A stretch of 64,000 nucleotides of DNA from Blastocatellia bacterium (GTDB taxonomy: Bacteria; Acidobacteriota; Blastocatellia; Chloracidobacteriales; Chloracidobacteriaceae), in contig JAIBAN010000009.1 in NCBI GenBank assembly GCA_019695185.1, forward strand, positions 62,001 to 126,000, read 5' to 3'. The position numbers and the translations under genes are program-made. This document shows, in pieces, positions 46,872-56,230 of the stretch. Numbering within the stretch: the first letter of the stretch is position 1; every line of letters begins with the position of its first letter. The notes beneath the pieces were generated by a model. That model was not told where the DNA came from and did no database searches. It was given only the letters and a program-made list of their open reading frames with translations.

Positions 46872-49676
46872 ATGAAACACATTTTATCATTCCTGGTGAC
46901 CCTGCTTTTGATTTCCGGCTTGGCTGGCCCGACACAGGCACAGACCCCGCAAGGCTGGCCCCAATATCGCAAGGAAAACACCCTGGCCGGACGGGTGGAG
47001 CCGACCACGGTGGCACTGAAAGACCCGGCCAACTTTATGAATATTCCCGTCGGAGGCGCGCCCGCCACTTCATTTGCGGCTGACCTGCTGGGAAGCGGAA
47101 ACCCGGATATTATTTTAGTCCGGAATGGCCGGGTCACCGTGGTACGCCTCGGCGTCACGGTTTTTGATACTTTTTTGGGAATTACCGATATTGCCACCAT
47201 TACCGACTTGGATGGCGACAACCGCCTGGAAATCATTGCCTACAGTTCCTATACCCTGGATTTATTTATCATTAACGCCGATGGAAACCTGCGCAGCAGC
47301 TTCCGCTTTCCGGAAGTTGTTACCTTGCTGCCTGCTTTTATCAAAGTTGCCGACATCAATCCTGAATTGCCCGGCAAGGAAATCATCTGCTTTCCGGACC
47401 ATACCAACACGGAAGGTGACGCCAAGGGATACTTTTTTGACTCTTCTTTGCGCCCTTATGCCACGCCGCTTATCAAAAACCTGAACGGTGGGCAGTTGAA
47501 CTCCCCGCAATTGGCCGTGGGCGATATCGAAGGCAAAGGAATCCAACAGGTGGTCGTGGTGGGGCGGCCCTGGCTGTTTGTGTTTGACGGGAGCGGAAAA
47601 ATGCTCAGTCAAACCGAATTCCGTGAAGGCGACCCCGAAGGACGCCATTACGGTATGCTGACGCTGGCCAATATGGACGACGACCCCGCCTTGGAAGCAG
47701 TTATCATTGCGGACGAGATTCCGGTCTTGCTCGGCAATGGAAAATTGCAGGCGCTGACGGTTTTTGACCTGGTTCCAACCCCCAGAATCATCAGCAGCAT
47801 GACATTTCCCGGCGAAAATCCAAGAGCCATCACCCACAGTGTGGCCGACCTGGATGGAAACGGAAAAGCCGAAATTGTTTTGAATGTCTGGAATGGCAAG
47901 ACTCAGGCGGTCCGGGTTTATGGTGCCACGCCGGATGTTACCGGCAAGCCCCGGCTGTTGATTTCACTTGAAAATCACTATGCCTGGGATGTGCTGGATG
48001 TCAGTGGCGACGGAAAACCGGAAATCTACACTTCGGTTTCGACCGAGGAGTTTCCTTCACTGCCGTTAAGCTCAACTTTGGAACTCTATGGCTTTAGCCG
48101 GGTCCCGGCGACCGGAGCCGACCCGGAAGCAGCCAAATTCACCCTCATCGGAACCAGTCTGGCCAATTCGCAATATGTCATGCAGGCCACTGATTTTTCC
48201 CTGCTGGCCAATTCCGGAGCCTCCACCACCACTCGCTCCCAACTGCTGGTGCCGGACCGGGGCAACCGTTCGTTTCTCTTTTTCCAGGGAAAGAATGCCA
48301 AGGCCCGCCTCCAAGTGGCTGTGCTTGCTCCGGAAGGTGTCGTGGTGGACCAGTCATTTCCGCGACCGGGCAGCATTCGGGGATTGTTCCGGGCCAATAC
48401 GCTGGCGGCTGTCCGGTATCTGGTGGCGGAGGAAGCGGATGGTGTGTTAACCGGGAAAATCGGCATTTACGATGTTCAGGCCCGACGCAAACTGATGGCT
48501 GCCACGACCAGTTTCGTCAATGCTCCCTCCGGACAACTTGAACCACGAGTGGCCGACCTGGATGCGGATGGCGTCAACGAACTGGTGCTGCGGCTGTCCT
48601 CGCGCCGCATCAGCGTCTTTTCGGTGGACCCTGCCACCGGAACCAGCAGCAACCGCACCACCTTTGAAGGCAACTCCGTGCCGGTGATTGCCGATTTGGA
48701 CCCGCCGGGTACGGCTCCGGCCCGCCCGGAAATCATTGTCACCCGCAACGATGGCGGACGGCTGCTGGTCCAGGTCTATGACACCGCCGGTTCTCTCACG
48801 GCTGGAACCTTTACCGTGCGCCAGCGCTGGGGCCGCACCTTTCCGGAACATCCGTCGGACGCAGCCGTCACCATCACGGTCGGACGCTTTTTTGGCAAAA
48901 CCCTCCGGGCCGGAGTGTTTGTCTCGTTTTCCCGGTCGGAAGGCATCATGCTCACCGGCGACGGTGGCGATATTGTCTGGCGGCGTCCGGAAGCCTTTTC
49001 CTTTTCCAATCAGGTCAGCGTGCGCGATGCCGATGGTGACGGTGACGATGAACTGTATCTGGTTTCAAACGAACAGTTCAGCATCCGCAAAGGGACCGAT
49101 GGAACAGCGCTCTTTGGCCCGGTGGACATCCGCACCCTTGAAGGGGATTTTTATGCCACCCCGCTTTTACTGAGCGGAAATGAAATGTTGCTCGCCGGTC
49201 CGGCCCGTGTCGCCCGGATTTCCAGCAAAAATCAATGGATTTGGGACTTTGCCAAAGTCGTTGGGACCGAAATCGTCCGCCGGACTGTGCGCGACCCGTT
49301 GCCGGGTGTGGCCACGGTCCGGGCCAATAGCGGGGATGTGGTCGTTGGGGCCAATTACGGGCCGGAAGGAACCTTTTCCCTCTATCGGATGACCGATGGA
49401 ATTCTCCTCCGGCGCACCTTGCAGCGTCCGGTGACTGATATTGTGACGGTTTTAGGTGTCCGTGAAGCAGCCGGACGCGAAGGCATCAGCCGGTTTGTCT
49501 TTGGCACAACCGAAGGAAACATGGTGGCGGTCCGGGCGGATACGGGTGAAGTTTCCTGGCAGCTTTCGCTCGGTGCCTTTCCCACCGCGCCGATTGTCGC
49601 CCAGCTTGGGGCTTCGCAGACAATGTGTTTGATTTGTTCCGCCGGAGATGGGATGGTGCGGATTTACCCGCTGTAA
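46872..49676 (+). CDS. secreted FG-GAP/VCBS repeat protein
   Basis: 934 aa, signal peptide with cleavage after about residue 23 (GPTQAQ). It carries at least five Asp-rich, calcium-loop-like repeats: DLDGDNRLEI, DLDGNGKAEIVL, DVSGDGKPEIY, DLDADGVNELVL and DADGDGDDELYL, each after a hydrophobic strand, which is typical of FG-GAP beta-propellers. The C-terminal part (GNMVAVRADTGEVSWQLSL, GDGMVRIYPL) looks like PQQ/BamB-type blades. Probably a surface or periplasmic propeller; no ligand is predicted. The upstream sequence has a G-rich SD (AAGGGGGG). It runs towards the M56 gene across a perfect hairpin. Confidence 0.85.
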   Translation: MKHILSFLVTLLLISGLAGPTQAQTPQGWPQYRKENTLAGRVEPTTVALKDPANFMNIPVGGAPATSFAADLLGSGNPDIILVRNGRVTVVRLGVTVFDTFLGITDIATITDLDGDNRLEIIAYSSYTLDLFIINADGNLRSSFRFPEVVTLLPAFIKVADINPELPGKEIICFPDHTNTEGDAKGYFFDSSLRPYATPLIKNLNGGQLNSPQLAVGDIEGKGIQQVVVVGRPWLFVFDGSGKMLSQTEFREGDPEGRHYGMLTLANMDDDPALEAVIIADEIPVLLGNGKLQALTVFDLVPTPRIISSMTFPGENPRAITHSVADLDGNGKAEIVLNVWNGKTQAVRVYGATPDVTGKPRLLISLENHYAWDVLDVSGDGKPEIYTSVSTEEFPSLPLSSTLELYGFSRVPATGADPEAAKFTLIGTSLANSQYVMQATDFSLLANSGASTTTRSQLLVPDRGNRSFLFFQGKNAKARLQVAVLAPEGVVVDQSFPRPGSIRGLFRANTLAAVRYLVAEEADGVLTGKIGIYDVQARRKLMAATTSFVNAPSGQLEPRVADLDADGVNELVLRLSSRRISVFSVDPATGTSSNRTTFEGNSVPVIADLDPPGTAPARPEIIVTRNDGGRLLVQVYDTAGSLTAGTFTVRQRWGRTFPEHPSDAAVTITVGRFFGKTLRAGVFVSFSRSEGIMLTGDGGDIVWRRPEAFSFSNQVSVRDADGDGDDELYLVSNEQFSIRKGTDGTALFGPVDIRTLEGDFYATPLLLSGNEMLLAGPARVARISSKNQWIWDFAKVVGTEIVRRTVRDPLPGVATVRANSGDVVVGANYGPEGTFSLYRMTDGILLRRTLQRPVTDIVTVLGVREAAGREGISRFVFGTTEGNMVAVRADTGEVSWQLSLGAFPTAPIVAQLGASQTMCLICSAGDGMVRIYPL

Positions 49677-49705
49677 GTTTTTTAGGATTTACCGCCGTAC
49701 GTGCG

Positions 49706-49760
49706 GAGGGCACAGAGGTTACACAGGTTCTTCATTTCTCTGTGTAACCTCTGTGCCCTC
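49706..49760. terminator. 21-bp perfect hairpin between convergent genes (9-mer repeat family)
   Basis: Arms 49706-49726 and 49740-49760 pair perfectly around a 13-nt loop; the right arm and following bases form CTCTGTGCC 9-mer units. It can act as a bidirectional terminator and belongs to the same mirrored-repeat class. Confidence 0.85.
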
Positions 49761-49787
49761 TGTGCCCGCGGTGCTGAGAAAGAAAAT

Positions 49788-52124
49788 TTACAATACAAAC
49801 CGGAAGGTCAGCCGGCCCTGCACTTTCACCGGTTTGGCTTCGACCACGGTTGGCTTGAACGTCCATTGCCGGGCCGCTGTGACACAGGCGTCACGAAGCA
49901 ATTCCGGCCCTTCCACGACTTCGGCGGCAATCACAGTTCCGGCTTCATCAATCGTAATTTGAAGGACAACATCACCTTGTACTCCTTCTGTCTTCGCCTG
50001 TTCCGGATATTGAGGAACGGCACGATTCAAGGCGGAACCACGAATCACCCCTTCGGAGCGGCGAATGTAATCCCTCATCTCATGTTTATCTTTATCATTC
50101 AAGTCAAACCGATAGGTCATTCTGGCACTGGCCCTGACCGAAGAGCCTTGAATTCGAGCCGGTTCAAATTCAGATTCTTTTGCAGCACTCAAAGCCGCCT
50201 GCTGTAACAGTGGATGTCCTGAAATAACACGAGCTTCCACTACTTGGCCATTCTCGTCCACAGTTACTTCCAGAATCACTTCCCCACTGGCTCGGGCTGC
50301 TTTGGCCAAAGGAGGATATACAGCCTCAGCCCGTTTAATCAGGAGAGGCTTTCCTTCAGCCCGCTTTTCGGCTGGATGCGAGGTTCGCAAAGGCATTCCC
50401 CACGTTGGACCATCTTTGAATTGCACCCCTGTCACTTTGAGTTTGTACCCTTCGGCCTTTCCTTTGACCATAATCACAACTCCAAATGGAATGGATGGTG
50501 TCTCAGAGAAATCAAATGAAAAAGCAAAGGGAACTTCGGTTTTGCCTTTGATAAAGCTATAGGTGGCTATGCCGGCAATCGGTCGGTTGGTTCCGTTTGT
50601 GATGGTGCATTTCCCTTCAACCACATCATTTCCATCCGTGGTTGTGGTGGTGACCCAGGTTTGCAGATGGGTGATGGCAATTGGGGTTCCGGCTGAATTT
50701 TCAAACGTCATGGGGACAAAGGTTTTGCTGGGTTCCTGCGGTGCCAAAGGTGCGGCAGGCGCTCCCGGTGGTGGTGTCAGCGCGCTTGGAGCGGCGGGCG
50801 GGGCGGGCACTCCTGCGGCTGAAGGCGGAGCCGGAGGTGCAGCCATTTCAGCGGCACTGGGAGGCACAGGAGGTGTCGGAGCCGTCATGGCCATATCCGG
50901 CGGAGCCGGTTCGCCGGGAGCCGCTGGCGGGGCGGGCGGCAGCGGAGCGTCGGGGACCGCTGGTGGGGCGGGCGGTCTGCGTTTGGATTTTTGCGGGTCA
51001 AGGCCAATCAGCGCGGCGCTCCCAAAGGTGCCGGTGGAAAAGAGCAGTCCACAGAAAAGTACGGCCAGTGTCCCGACAGCCAGGCGGTGCAACAAAGTTC
51101 GCTTGGAGGTAGGTGAGGTATGCATGATGTGTTCGATTCTCCTGTGTAAACTTGAACCGGTGGCGTAGGAAACCCCGGCGACGGCCTTCCAATCGAGGCA
51201 AAAACGAAAGACTTTCAGAATTCCAGTGGCGTAATCGGTTGAATTTCCCGTCATTTCAATCACGGTTTCATCACATGCCTGCTCCCGTTCAGTGAGCAGA
51301 CGCCGGTCAACCAGCCAGACCAACGGGTGAAACCAAAGAATGCAACAGAGCAGGTAATGCACCTGAGCCAGCAGGTTGTCCCAGCGGAGCATGTGAACCA
51401 GCTCGTGCATGAGCACGATTTTGAGTTCCGTGTCGGAAAGATGAACGGCCAGTTCAGCGGGCAGCGCAATCACCGGCCTCCAGACACCCCAAACTCCCGG
51501 CTCGGTGATTTCGGGCGACGTGACCAGCCGTATTGGACGGCGCAGCCAGTTGGGCGTGCGCAGGTCGCTCGGCGACTGCATGGCAAAATCCGCCGTTTGA
51601 AAAATGCGAATATGAAGCAGGGCCTGCTCCAGCGCGTCGTACTCACGTCCGCTGGTCCGGGTTTGCGCCTCCCGGATGATGCGGGCCAGCTTCCGGTGCT
51701 GGAGCCACCACCGCAGGAAAAATGCTCCGCATCCCACCGCCCAGACGCCAAAGAAAATGCCCGTCAGCCAGTCGGTCGTTTCTTTCATGCCAGCCCGGAT
51801 GATGACGGTTTCGTCAAACGCCGCCACTGGCCTTGTCATCAGGGCAACCACCGGAGTGGATTGCACGGTCTGTACGGTGTGAAACCACGAGGTCACTGCC
51901 TCCAGCGGAAGCTGGGCCACCAGCGTCGAAATCAGCATGCTGGGAATCGCAAATTTGGCCGCAGCCAACAGCCAGAGCGTATAGCGGGTGCGGCCCGAAG
52001 CCTGATTGAGCAGCCAGGCCGCCGTCCCCACAAGCAATCCAAAGAGCGTGGCCTGCCAAAGGTGAGTGGCAACCGGTGACCACAGGGAATGAAACATTTC
52101 ACCAAGCCAGTGGGAGAGTGTCAT
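49788..52124 (-). CDS. M56 (BlaR1-like) membrane peptidase with two C-terminal TonB domains
   Basis: 778 aa. Four N-terminal membrane segments surround the zinc protease motif H240-E241-x-x-H244 (VLMHELVHMLRWD) with DRRLLTEREQACDE downstream. A long Pro/Ala-rich linker (about 384-460) is followed by a family-specific domain and two TonB_C domains (PPLAKAARASGEVILEVTVD… and YPEQAKTEGVQGDVVLQITID…). Signal transduction with BlaI is inferred: the peptidase would inactivate the repressor. The gap from blaI is 6 bp and the SD (AAAGGG) overlaps the blaI end, so translation is coupled. What the TonB parts bind is unknown. Confidence 0.88.
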   Translation of the reverse strand: MTLSHWLGEMFHSLWSPVATHLWQATLFGLLVGTAAWLLNQASGRTRYTLWLLAAAKFAIPSMLISTLVAQLPLEAVTSWFHTVQTVQSTPVVALMTRPVAAFDETVIIRAGMKETTDWLTGIFFGVWAVGCGAFFLRWWLQHRKLARIIREAQTRTSGREYDALEQALLHIRIFQTADFAMQSPSDLRTPNWLRRPIRLVTSPEITEPGVWGVWRPVIALPAELAVHLSDTELKIVLMHELVHMLRWDNLLAQVHYLLCCILWFHPLVWLVDRRLLTEREQACDETVIEMTGNSTDYATGILKVFRFCLDWKAVAGVSYATGSSLHRRIEHIMHTSPTSKRTLLHRLAVGTLAVLFCGLLFSTGTFGSAALIGLDPQKSKRRPPAPPAVPDAPLPPAPPAAPGEPAPPDMAMTAPTPPVPPSAAEMAAPPAPPSAAGVPAPPAAPSALTPPPGAPAAPLAPQEPSKTFVPMTFENSAGTPIAITHLQTWVTTTTTDGNDVVEGKCTITNGTNRPIAGIATYSFIKGKTEVPFAFSFDFSETPSIPFGVVIMVKGKAEGYKLKVTGVQFKDGPTWGMPLRTSHPAEKRAEGKPLLIKRAEAVYPPLAKAARASGEVILEVTVDENGQVVEARVISGHPLLQQAALSAAKESEFEPARIQGSSVRASARMTYRFDLNDKDKHEMRDYIRRSEGVIRGSALNRAVPQYPEQAKTEGVQGDVVLQITIDEAGTVIAAEVVEGPELLRDACVTAARQWTFKPTVVEAKPVKVQGRLTFRFVL

Positions 52125-52130
52125 GGAGGG

Positions 52131-52556
52131 TTAGCCCTTTCTTTGCTTGTCTGCGGTGGTGGTCTGAACGGCTTTTTCCGCTTCAATCCGGTTGAGCGTG
52201 GATTCCATTTCCCGTACATCCTCAAGCGTCACTTTTCCGCTCTCAACCAGATGTGACATCAACGGACGGGCGGAACCGCCGAGCAAATCAAGCAGTTCGT
52301 CAAACAACCGCCGATGGACTGATTTCCGTGTGATGGTCGGCTCAAAGACAAACGCATTGCCAATTTTCTTGGCGCGCCGAACTGCTCCTTTTTCCTCCAG
52401 CCGGTTGACGATGGTTTGCACGGTCGTATAGGCGGGACGGCGGCTTTCGGGCAGGTGCTCCTGAATTTCGCGGACCGAAGCCGTTCCCAAACCCCAGAGC
52501 GCGTCCATGATTTCAAGTTCGAATTTGGTCAGTTGAATGTTTTTTGGTGTCGTCAC
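52131..52556 (-). CDS. BlaI/MecI-family transcriptional repressor
   Basis: 141 aa, GTG start with GGAG at about 9 nt. Winged-helix N-terminus (KFELEIMDALWGLGTASVREI; YTTVQTIVNRLEEKGAVRR) followed by a dimerisation helix. BlaI/MecI proteins repress their own operon and are cleaved or inactivated when the cognate M56 protein senses a signal. Here the M56 gene follows by 6 bp. A perfect BlaI-style palindrome (52608-52623) lies upstream. A beta-lactam link is not implied; no beta-lactamase gene is seen. Confidence 0.92.
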   Translation of the reverse strand: MTTPKNIQLTKFELEIMDALWGLGTASVREIQEHLPESRRPAYTTVQTIVNRLEEKGAVRRAKKIGNAFVFEPTITRKSVHRRLFDELLDLLGGSARPLMSHLVESGKVTLEDVREMESTLNRIEAEKAVQTTTADKQRKG

Positions 52557-52586
52557 AAGGTTTTTCTCCGCAGACTACGTTAGAAC

Positions 52587-52623
52587 TACTACAACCAAAG
52601 TAAGAAATACTACAATTGTAGTA
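52587..52623. promoter_or_regulatory. BlaI-type operators upstream of blaI
   Basis: A perfect 16-bp palindrome TACTACAATTGTAGTA (52608-52623) and a half-site TACTACAA (52587-52594) exactly 21 bp away, all 30-70 bp upstream of blaI. The TACTACA core matches known BlaI-family operators, so this is the probable autoregulatory site. Confidence 0.75.
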
Positions 52624-52721
52624 AATCGTCAAACACTTTTTTCACAATGGCTCGGCCCAACCCAACCAGAACCGGAGCGCAAGCGAACCGTTTGTGCGTC
52701 AAATCCTGCTTGATTGGGAAG

Positions 52722-54137
52722 TCAGGAAACTTTCTTCAAGCCGTATTCCTTGATTTTTTGTTTGAGGGTGGTCAATGAAATTCCCAGGGCTTTGGCGGTT
52801 TGAGTCTGGTTTCCCTGAAAAACGGCAAAGACCTCTGTGATATGACGGCGTTCCACTTCGGCAAGCGAGGGCAGGTCAGCAGATAGTGCCGGAGCGGGAG
52901 CCGGTGGTGGGCCAACATCAGGAGGACTGCCTTTGACCAACAGGCGGGAAGGGTACAGTTTTTCGTCATTGGCTAAAATCAGGCTCCGCTCAATGACATT
53001 CCGCAGTTCCCTGACGTTGCCGGGCCAGTGATACGCTTGCAACCGGCTGCACTCATCTTCCGCCAGCGTCAAAGCCCGCCCCGGTGCCAACAACCGGATA
53101 AAATGCCGGGCCAGAGCCGGAATGTCTATGCGTCGTTCGGCCAGCGAAGGTAGCGGCAGACGCAACACATTCAGCCGGTAATAAAGGTCCTGGCGGAGTT
53201 TTCCCTGGCGGATGGCAGCTTCCGGGTCGGAATTGGTGGCGGCTATGATTCGAACCCTGACCGGGATGCTGCGTTCCCCGCCCAGCCGTTTGATGCAATG
53301 TTCTTCCAGCACCGAAAGCAGCTTGGACTGCAAAGCAATCGGCATTTCCCCGATTTCGTCCAAAAAGAGCGTTCCGCCATGGGCCAATTCGAACACGCCT
53401 TTGCGGGTTGCGGTGGCCCCGGTGTAGGCCCCTTTTTCGGCTCCAAACAGTTCGGCTTCAATCAGGGATTCCGGCAAAGCAGCACAATTGACACTGATAA
53501 ACGGCCCCTTGGATTGCTGGGCATGGTGGATGGTGCGGGCCACCAACCCTTTTCCGGTTCCGGTTTCACCGGTAATCAAGATCGACGACGACACTGCTGC
53601 AGCACGGGCAATCAGTTCGCGGACCTCCATAACCGACGGGCTGTTTCCAACCAGACTCCATTCACTTTTTTCAGTTTCTTCAATGTAATCCTGCGCCTGT
53701 TTGAATTGTTGGAGCCCGGCCAGTTTTCGTTCAGCCTGGGCAATCCGGGCCAGATGCAGCGTGCGCTGACGTAACACCGGCCAATGGAGCGGTTTGGTAA
53801 TGTAGTCAGTGGCTCCGGCAGCAAATCCTTCGTCAATCAGGGCGGCATCCACCATCGCCGTGATGAGGAGAATGGGAACGGTTGCCCCGCCGGGTAGTTT
53901 GCGGATGTGGCTACAGGCCTCGATTCCGGTGAGTCCCGGCATATTGACATCCATTAAAATTACTTCGGGCTGCATTTCCTGAAACAACGAAATGGCCTGG
54001 TGCCCGTCCTGGGCTTCGACAACCCGGTGCCCGTTTTGTTTGAACATAATGCGGGCCATCGCCCGGATATTGGCATCGTCGTCAACCACCAAAATGACTG
54101 AAGCAGGTTCAGCCCTGAGAGCACCGGTACCATTCAT
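52722..54137 (-). CDS. sigma-54-dependent response regulator (NtrC family)
   Basis: 471 aa from the ATG at 54137 (AGGA SD; the ATG at 54140 is an alternative; TTG extension rejected). Seen: receiver domain with VILVVDDDANI and phosphoacceptor Asp in ILMDVNMPGLTGI, AAA+ domain with Walker A GETGTGKGL, the sigma-54 contact loop GAYTGA (a Tyr variant of GAFTGA), LFLDEIGEMP, and a Fis-type HTH (TQTAKALGISLTTLKQKIKEYGL). It activates sigma-54 promoters when phosphorylated; the cognate kinase is unknown. It is divergent from the porin gene whose leader holds a consensus-like sigma-54 promoter. Confidence 0.95.
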   Translation of the reverse strand: MNGTGALRAEPASVILVVDDDANIRAMARIMFKQNGHRVVEAQDGHQAISLFQEMQPEVILMDVNMPGLTGIEACSHIRKLPGGATVPILLITAMVDAALIDEGFAAGATDYITKPLHWPVLRQRTLHLARIAQAERKLAGLQQFKQAQDYIEETEKSEWSLVGNSPSVMEVRELIARAAAVSSSILITGETGTGKGLVARTIHHAQQSKGPFISVNCAALPESLIEAELFGAEKGAYTGATATRKGVFELAHGGTLFLDEIGEMPIALQSKLLSVLEEHCIKRLGGERSIPVRVRIIAATNSDPEAAIRQGKLRQDLYYRLNVLRLPLPSLAERRIDIPALARHFIRLLAPGRALTLAEDECSRLQAYHWPGNVRELRNVIERSLILANDEKLYPSRLLVKGSPPDVGPPPAPAPALSADLPSLAEVERRHITEVFAVFQGNQTQTAKALGISLTTLKQKIKEYGLKKVS

Positions 54138-54690
54138 CATATTCCTACTCGCACATCGCCCCGGAAGGCAGTCATGGTGCGCACTGCCAATCAAGGAAAT
54201 TTCCCCGTTTGCAATCCGGGTGGTCCAGCAGGCAAAACCCAAGGCATTGCTTCTTCAGAAAGCCGTCCGTCTTTTTTCCGGCAACAGACAGACTTGCCAC
54301 AGAAACGATACATGAGGTGGAAATCCTGGGAGGGCAGGGTTGCAGGTTGCTCGGCGAGGTCTCACTCGGTCCGAAAAAACCCATGGTCGGTTTTTAGTAG
54401 GCGGTTTCCGCCCAGTTCATTCTTTGATTGTTGTTTTTTGACCAAAACCGAGAAGCATTATTTCACAAGAAACCAAGCTTGAAAATATTTTTTCCAGTCC
54501 GGCCAAGGCAGTTTTAGGACAGTGGAGGCTTGGCCCATCAAGTGCCACAAGGAAACCGGGACAACGGCGGCGGCAATCCGGTCATTCCTTTTGTGGCATA
54601 CCGTTTGCACCTTTTGAGGGCAAATAACAACGTATCCGGTCGCATAGACGGCCAAACGACAATCAGCACCTGTTTTTGTGAGTGAGACCT
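54138..54690. other. regulatory region between the sigma-54 activator and the porin gene
   Basis: About 550 bp with no supported gene. It contains the sigma-54 promoter at 54594-54609. No obvious activator-binding inverted repeat was identified. Confidence 0.6.
54594..54609 (+). promoter_or_regulatory. sigma-54 promoter
   Basis: TGGCATA-CCGT-TTGCA fits the -24/-12 consensus (TGGCACG-N4-TTGCW) with correct spacing. The predicted start of transcription is near 54620, 70 bp upstream of the porin ATG. Confidence 0.75.
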
Positions 54691-56211
54691 ATGCCGAATA
54701 CAATGAAATGCACTTTTGTGCGGATGGCCATCGGCTGTCTGTTCTGGGTGGTGGCCTTCACCACCACTCTTGCCGCCCAGCAAAAAAGCGATTATCCCCC
54801 CATCAAAGCCGGCCCGGTCGAATTCTCCGGCTCATTACGGTTGCGCAACGAAAACTGGGGCTGGTTTGAGGTTCCGGGACGCGACAGCCAGCAGAATTTT
54901 CTGGGAGGAACCTTTCGCTTTTCCATCAAAAGTTCCCACCTGCTCCGCAAAAACCACACGTTGGATTGGCAAGCTGAACTGGAAGCCCCGTTTTTGGCCG
55001 GGCTCCCCCAAAATGCTTTGGCTCCGGCTCCACAAGGAGCCTTGGGACTGGGGGGCACCTATGTTTCCGCCAGCGGTAACGAACGAGCGGCTGTGTTCCT
55101 CAAACAGGCGTTTGTCCGTTATGTGGTCAAAGGGGAGAAAGTCACTTCCGCTTTCCGGGTCGGACGTTTTGAGTTTTCCGATGGTGCGGAACTGGCAGCG
55201 CCCGACCCCACTGTCGCGGCACTCAAACGCCAACGTATTCAGGAACGCCTGATTGGTCCTTTTGGATTCACTCATGTCGGACGCAGTTTCGACGGCGGCC
55301 AGCTTTCGTTTTCCACGGCAGCCTCCAATCTGACAGTTTTCGCAGCCCGCCCAACGGAAGGCGTCTTTCAAGTTGACGGGTTACGGCAGGTTCCCAGCGT
55401 ATCGTTGGTGTATGGAGCCTTCAGCCATGCCCTGCATAAGGAAAAAGTGGCTGACAAACTGACGCCGCGCGGTGAGTTCCGGGTTTTCGGCCTGTGGTAT
55501 CGGGACGGGCGGTCCATCCTCAAAACCGACAACCGCCCTGCCCCGCTCCGTGAAGCGGACCGCCGCAACGACATCCAATTGACCACCATCGGCGGGCATT
55601 ACCTGCGGGCGTTTACACTCGGCACAGGAACGGCAGACGTCCTTTTCTGGGGAGCCGGTCAGTTTGGCGATTGGGGCAATCTGAGCCATCGGGCCGGGGC
55701 AGTCGCCGTGGAGGGCGGGTATCAGCCCAAGCTCAAATGGAAGCCCTGGATTCGAGGCGGATACTTCCGGTCGAGCGGTGACGGCAATCCCACCGACAAC
55801 CGCCACGGAACCTTTTTCCAGGTGCTGCCCACCCCGCGTATTTATGCCCGCACCCCGTTTTTCAACCTCATGAACAACGAAGACAGTTTCGCCTCGCTGA
55901 CCTTGCGGCCCAACAAAAAGTTCAATCTCCGGTCCGACTTTCACAAACTGCGCCTGAGCAACAGCCGGGATTTGTGGTACCTCGGCGGCGGGGCCTTTCA
56001 AAAACAGACTTTTGGTTTTGTAGGCCGCCCGGCCAACAACCAGCGCAATCTCGGCGGGTTGCTGGATGTCAGCGTGGATTATCAACTCAATCCGAGAGTG
56101 ACCATTTCAGGCTACTACGGCCATATCTTTGGCGGACGGCTGGTTTCCAGCATTTACCCGGCAGGGCAAAACGGCCATCTGGGTTATGTCGAACTGACCG
56201 TGCGGTTCTAA
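54691..56211 (+). CDS. alginate-export-like outer membrane beta-barrel protein
   Basis: 506 aa from the ATG at 54691 (GTG at 54682 also possible). Signal peptide with cleavage near TLAAQ (about residue 30), then a beta-barrel rich in alternating aromatic strands (GSLRLRNENWGWF, FRFSIKSSHLLRKNHTLDW, WIRGGYFRSSGDGNPTDNRHG, DVSVDYQLNPRVTISGYYGHIF) ending in Phe (ELTVRF), the outer-membrane insertion signal. It resembles the alginate export/porin family; the sugar transported is unproven. First gene after the sigma-54 promoter; the next gene begins 19 bp downstream. Confidence 0.85.
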   Translation: MPNTMKCTFVRMAIGCLFWVVAFTTTLAAQQKSDYPPIKAGPVEFSGSLRLRNENWGWFEVPGRDSQQNFLGGTFRFSIKSSHLLRKNHTLDWQAELEAPFLAGLPQNALAPAPQGALGLGGTYVSASGNERAAVFLKQAFVRYVVKGEKVTSAFRVGRFEFSDGAELAAPDPTVAALKRQRIQERLIGPFGFTHVGRSFDGGQLSFSTAASNLTVFAARPTEGVFQVDGLRQVPSVSLVYGAFSHALHKEKVADKLTPRGEFRVFGLWYRDGRSILKTDNRPAPLREADRRNDIQLTTIGGHYLRAFTLGTGTADVLFWGAGQFGDWGNLSHRAGAVAVEGGYQPKLKWKPWIRGGYFRSSGDGNPTDNRHGTFFQVLPTPRIYARTPFFNLMNNEDSFASLTLRPNKKFNLRSDFHKLRLSNSRDLWYLGGGAFQKQTFGFVGRPANNQRNLGGLLDVSVDYQLNPRVTISGYYGHIFGGRLVSSIYPAGQNGHLGYVELTVRF

Positions 56212-56230
56212 AGCGGGGAGCGGGGTTGCT

